DNA of 6,426 nucleotides from an uncultured Rhizobiaceae group bacterium (GTDB lineage Bacteria; Pseudomonadota; Alphaproteobacteria; Rhizobiales; Rhizobiaceae), in contig CALFBU010000156.1 of the NCBI GenBank assembly GCA_937951455.1, positions 1-6,426 of the forward strand. Direction: 5' to 3'. This document shows positions 5,355 to 6,426 of this stretch, one piece after another (within the stretch, counting starts at the first letter, position 1; each line of letters starts with the position of its first letter). A program made the translations under genes and the position numbers. The notes below the pieces were generated by a model. It searched no databases and was not told the origin of the DNA. It was given only the letters and a program-made list of their open reading frames with translations.

Positions 5355-6426
5355 CTAATGTGTCGCAAGCGCATCCGCTTCTTCACAGATAATCTGGGAA
5401 ATCAAAACACAATCATCCAAATCAAACGTCAGCGGCACACGCATATCACAAGTGCGAGACAAGACTTCCTTCGTTTTTGGCAGTTCAGGCAGATCATCAA
5501 TATATTGCCAGCTGTCGTAACGACTGGTGAAAGCCTTTGGCTCATCATCTCCAAACCACTTGATCTCGACACCGCGCTTTAAACACTTTTCCACCAAAGT
5601 CGGAATTGCGGAAACAGCCATGTTATTTGGCTGAAACTGAATAGAGGAACCAACGTATTCTTCATGCTGCTTGCGTTCTGGAAGATAAAGGTTTTCAGAC
5701 TTGCGAAGTCCCGCCTCTAGCGTTTGATAACGCTCATTCCAACGTCGACAGTTTTCATCAAGATTATGCAATTGCCCACGCAAAAGAGCGGCACGTAAAT
5801 TGTCCATCCGACCAGACATGTTGGGCGTTTCCAAGCGTATTCTCTGGAACACTTCTTCTGGCGGTGGCGTGCCATGCCTTTGATACAGCATGTAAGACCC
5901 CGTCATGACGATGGCGCGTGCGGCAACTTCATCATCATCTGTTGTGAGAAAACCGCCCTCACCTGAATTTAGGTGCTTATAAGTCTGATTGGAAAAACAT
6001 GCAGCGCGTCCAAAATTGCCGGAGCGCTTGCCCTTCCATTTTGCACCCATGGTGTGTGCACAATCTTCGATTAGAGAAATGCCATGCTCATCACAAATCT
6101 CAACAATGGCATCCATATCCGCAATATGCCCGCGCATGTGAGACAGCATCATGAATTTGGCACCGCTTGATTTTGCCTTGGCACGAAGATCATCTATATC
6201 AATATGCCAATTGTCTTTGATTTCAACAAATACAGGCTTGCCACCAGCTGCATGAATTGCGCCTGGTACGGGTGCAAGCGTATAGGCATTGGCTAGAATT
6301 TTATCACCATATTTAAACCCGCAAGAACGCAATGCTATCTGCATGGCATAACCACCAGAGGTACAGGCAATGCAATATTTGGCCTCTTGATACTTTGCAT
6401 ATTCCTGCTCAAGCAAAGCCGCCTCC
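5355..6426 (-). CDS. DegT/DnrJ/EryC1/StrS-family PLP-dependent aminotransferase (partial, N-terminus beyond window)
   Basis: The 356 visible residues run open to the right edge, ending at TAG 5357-5355. In-frame codons continue upstream of the TTG at 6416 (Glu-Ala-Ala precede it), so the true start is outside; with a usual family length of about 370-400, few residues are missing. Visible motifs, numbered from the fragment's first full codon: CTSGGYAM (about 21-28), which aligns with the phosphate-binding SGT loop but has Gly for Thr; LIEDCAHTMGAKWKGK (118-133), where Asp121 should face the pyridine nitrogen of PLP; and FSNQTYKHLNSGEGGF (144-159), where Lys150 is the expected Schiff-base lysine followed by the GEGG signature. 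It should therefore be a cytoplasmic, catalytically competent aminotransferase. Many relatives aminate nucleotide-linked keto sugars; others act on cyclitols or antibiotic precursors. Its substrate is not evident. It precedes soeA in the same direction with a 104-bp gap. A link to sulfonate metabolism is conjecture. Confidence 0.85.
   Translation of the reverse strand, partial: EAALLEQEYAKYQEAKYCIACTSGGYAMQIALRSCGFKYGDKILANAYTLAPVPGAIHAAGGKPVFVEIKDNWHIDIDDLRAKAKSSGAKFMMLSHMRGHIADMDAIVEICDEHGISLIEDCAHTMGAKWKGKRSGNFGRAACFSNQTYKHLNSGEGGFLTTDDDEVAARAIVMTGSYMLYQRHGTPPPEEVFQRIRLETPNMSGRMDNLRAALLRGQLHNLDENCRRWNERYQTLEAGLRKSENLYLPERKQHEEYVGSSIQFQPNNMAVSAIPTLVEKCLKRGVEIKWFGDDEPKAFTSRYDSWQYIDDLPELPKTKEVLSRTCDMRVPLTFDLDDCVLISQIICEEADALATH

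Noticed and set aside
6414..6416. TTG as the true start of the aminotransferase
   Set aside because: The frame stays open upstream to the window edge and the residues before it (Glu-Ala-Ala-Leu) fit the helix that precedes the PLP-phosphate loop in the family; the gene is simply cut.

Overview
The window looks like chromosome from a moderate-GC, probably marine, alphaproteobacterium. The assignment rests on a Tad-type pilus assembly gene of alphaproteobacterial style and on a molybdoenzyme operon whose three products most resemble the SoeABC sulfite dehydrogenases known from roseobacters and purple sulfur bacteria. Genus-level identity cannot be read from the sequence. All five genes lie on the minus strand; no convincing plus-strand gene, RNA gene, insertion sequence or CRISPR array was seen.

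Read in the direction of transcription (right to left): (1) 6426-5355, a DegT/DnrJ/EryC1/StrS-type PLP aminotransferase whose start lies outside the window; (2) 5354-5251, a short AT-rich gap with a candidate promoter and three separate inverted repeats; (3) 5250-738, a compact operon soeA-soeB-soeC encoding a molybdopterin/[4Fe-4S] catalytic subunit, a four-cluster ferredoxin-like subunit and an eight-helix NrfD/DmsC-type membrane anchor, tightly coupled by ATGA and TAATG overlaps; (4) 713-689, a clear rho-independent terminator closing the operon; (5) 688-589, an AT-rich leader with two perfect palindromes; (6) 588-1, the N-terminal part of a TadG/TadE-like Flp pilus assembly protein running off the left edge.

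The Soe complex is expected to oxidise sulfite to sulfate on the cytoplasmic face of the inner membrane and pass electrons through the iron-sulfur chain to quinone. SoeA has no Tat signal, which fits this orientation and separates it from periplasmic DMSO, polysulfide or thiosulfate reductases. In such bacteria sulfite usually comes from organosulfonates such as taurine. Whether the neighbouring aminotransferase belongs to that metabolism is open. The pilus gene appears functionally unrelated, is visibly more AT-rich and is separated by the terminator.

No wholly new system is evident. The parts most worth a second look are the palindrome-rich control region ahead of soeA, the unassigned aminotransferase beside it, and the palindromes ahead of the tad gene.
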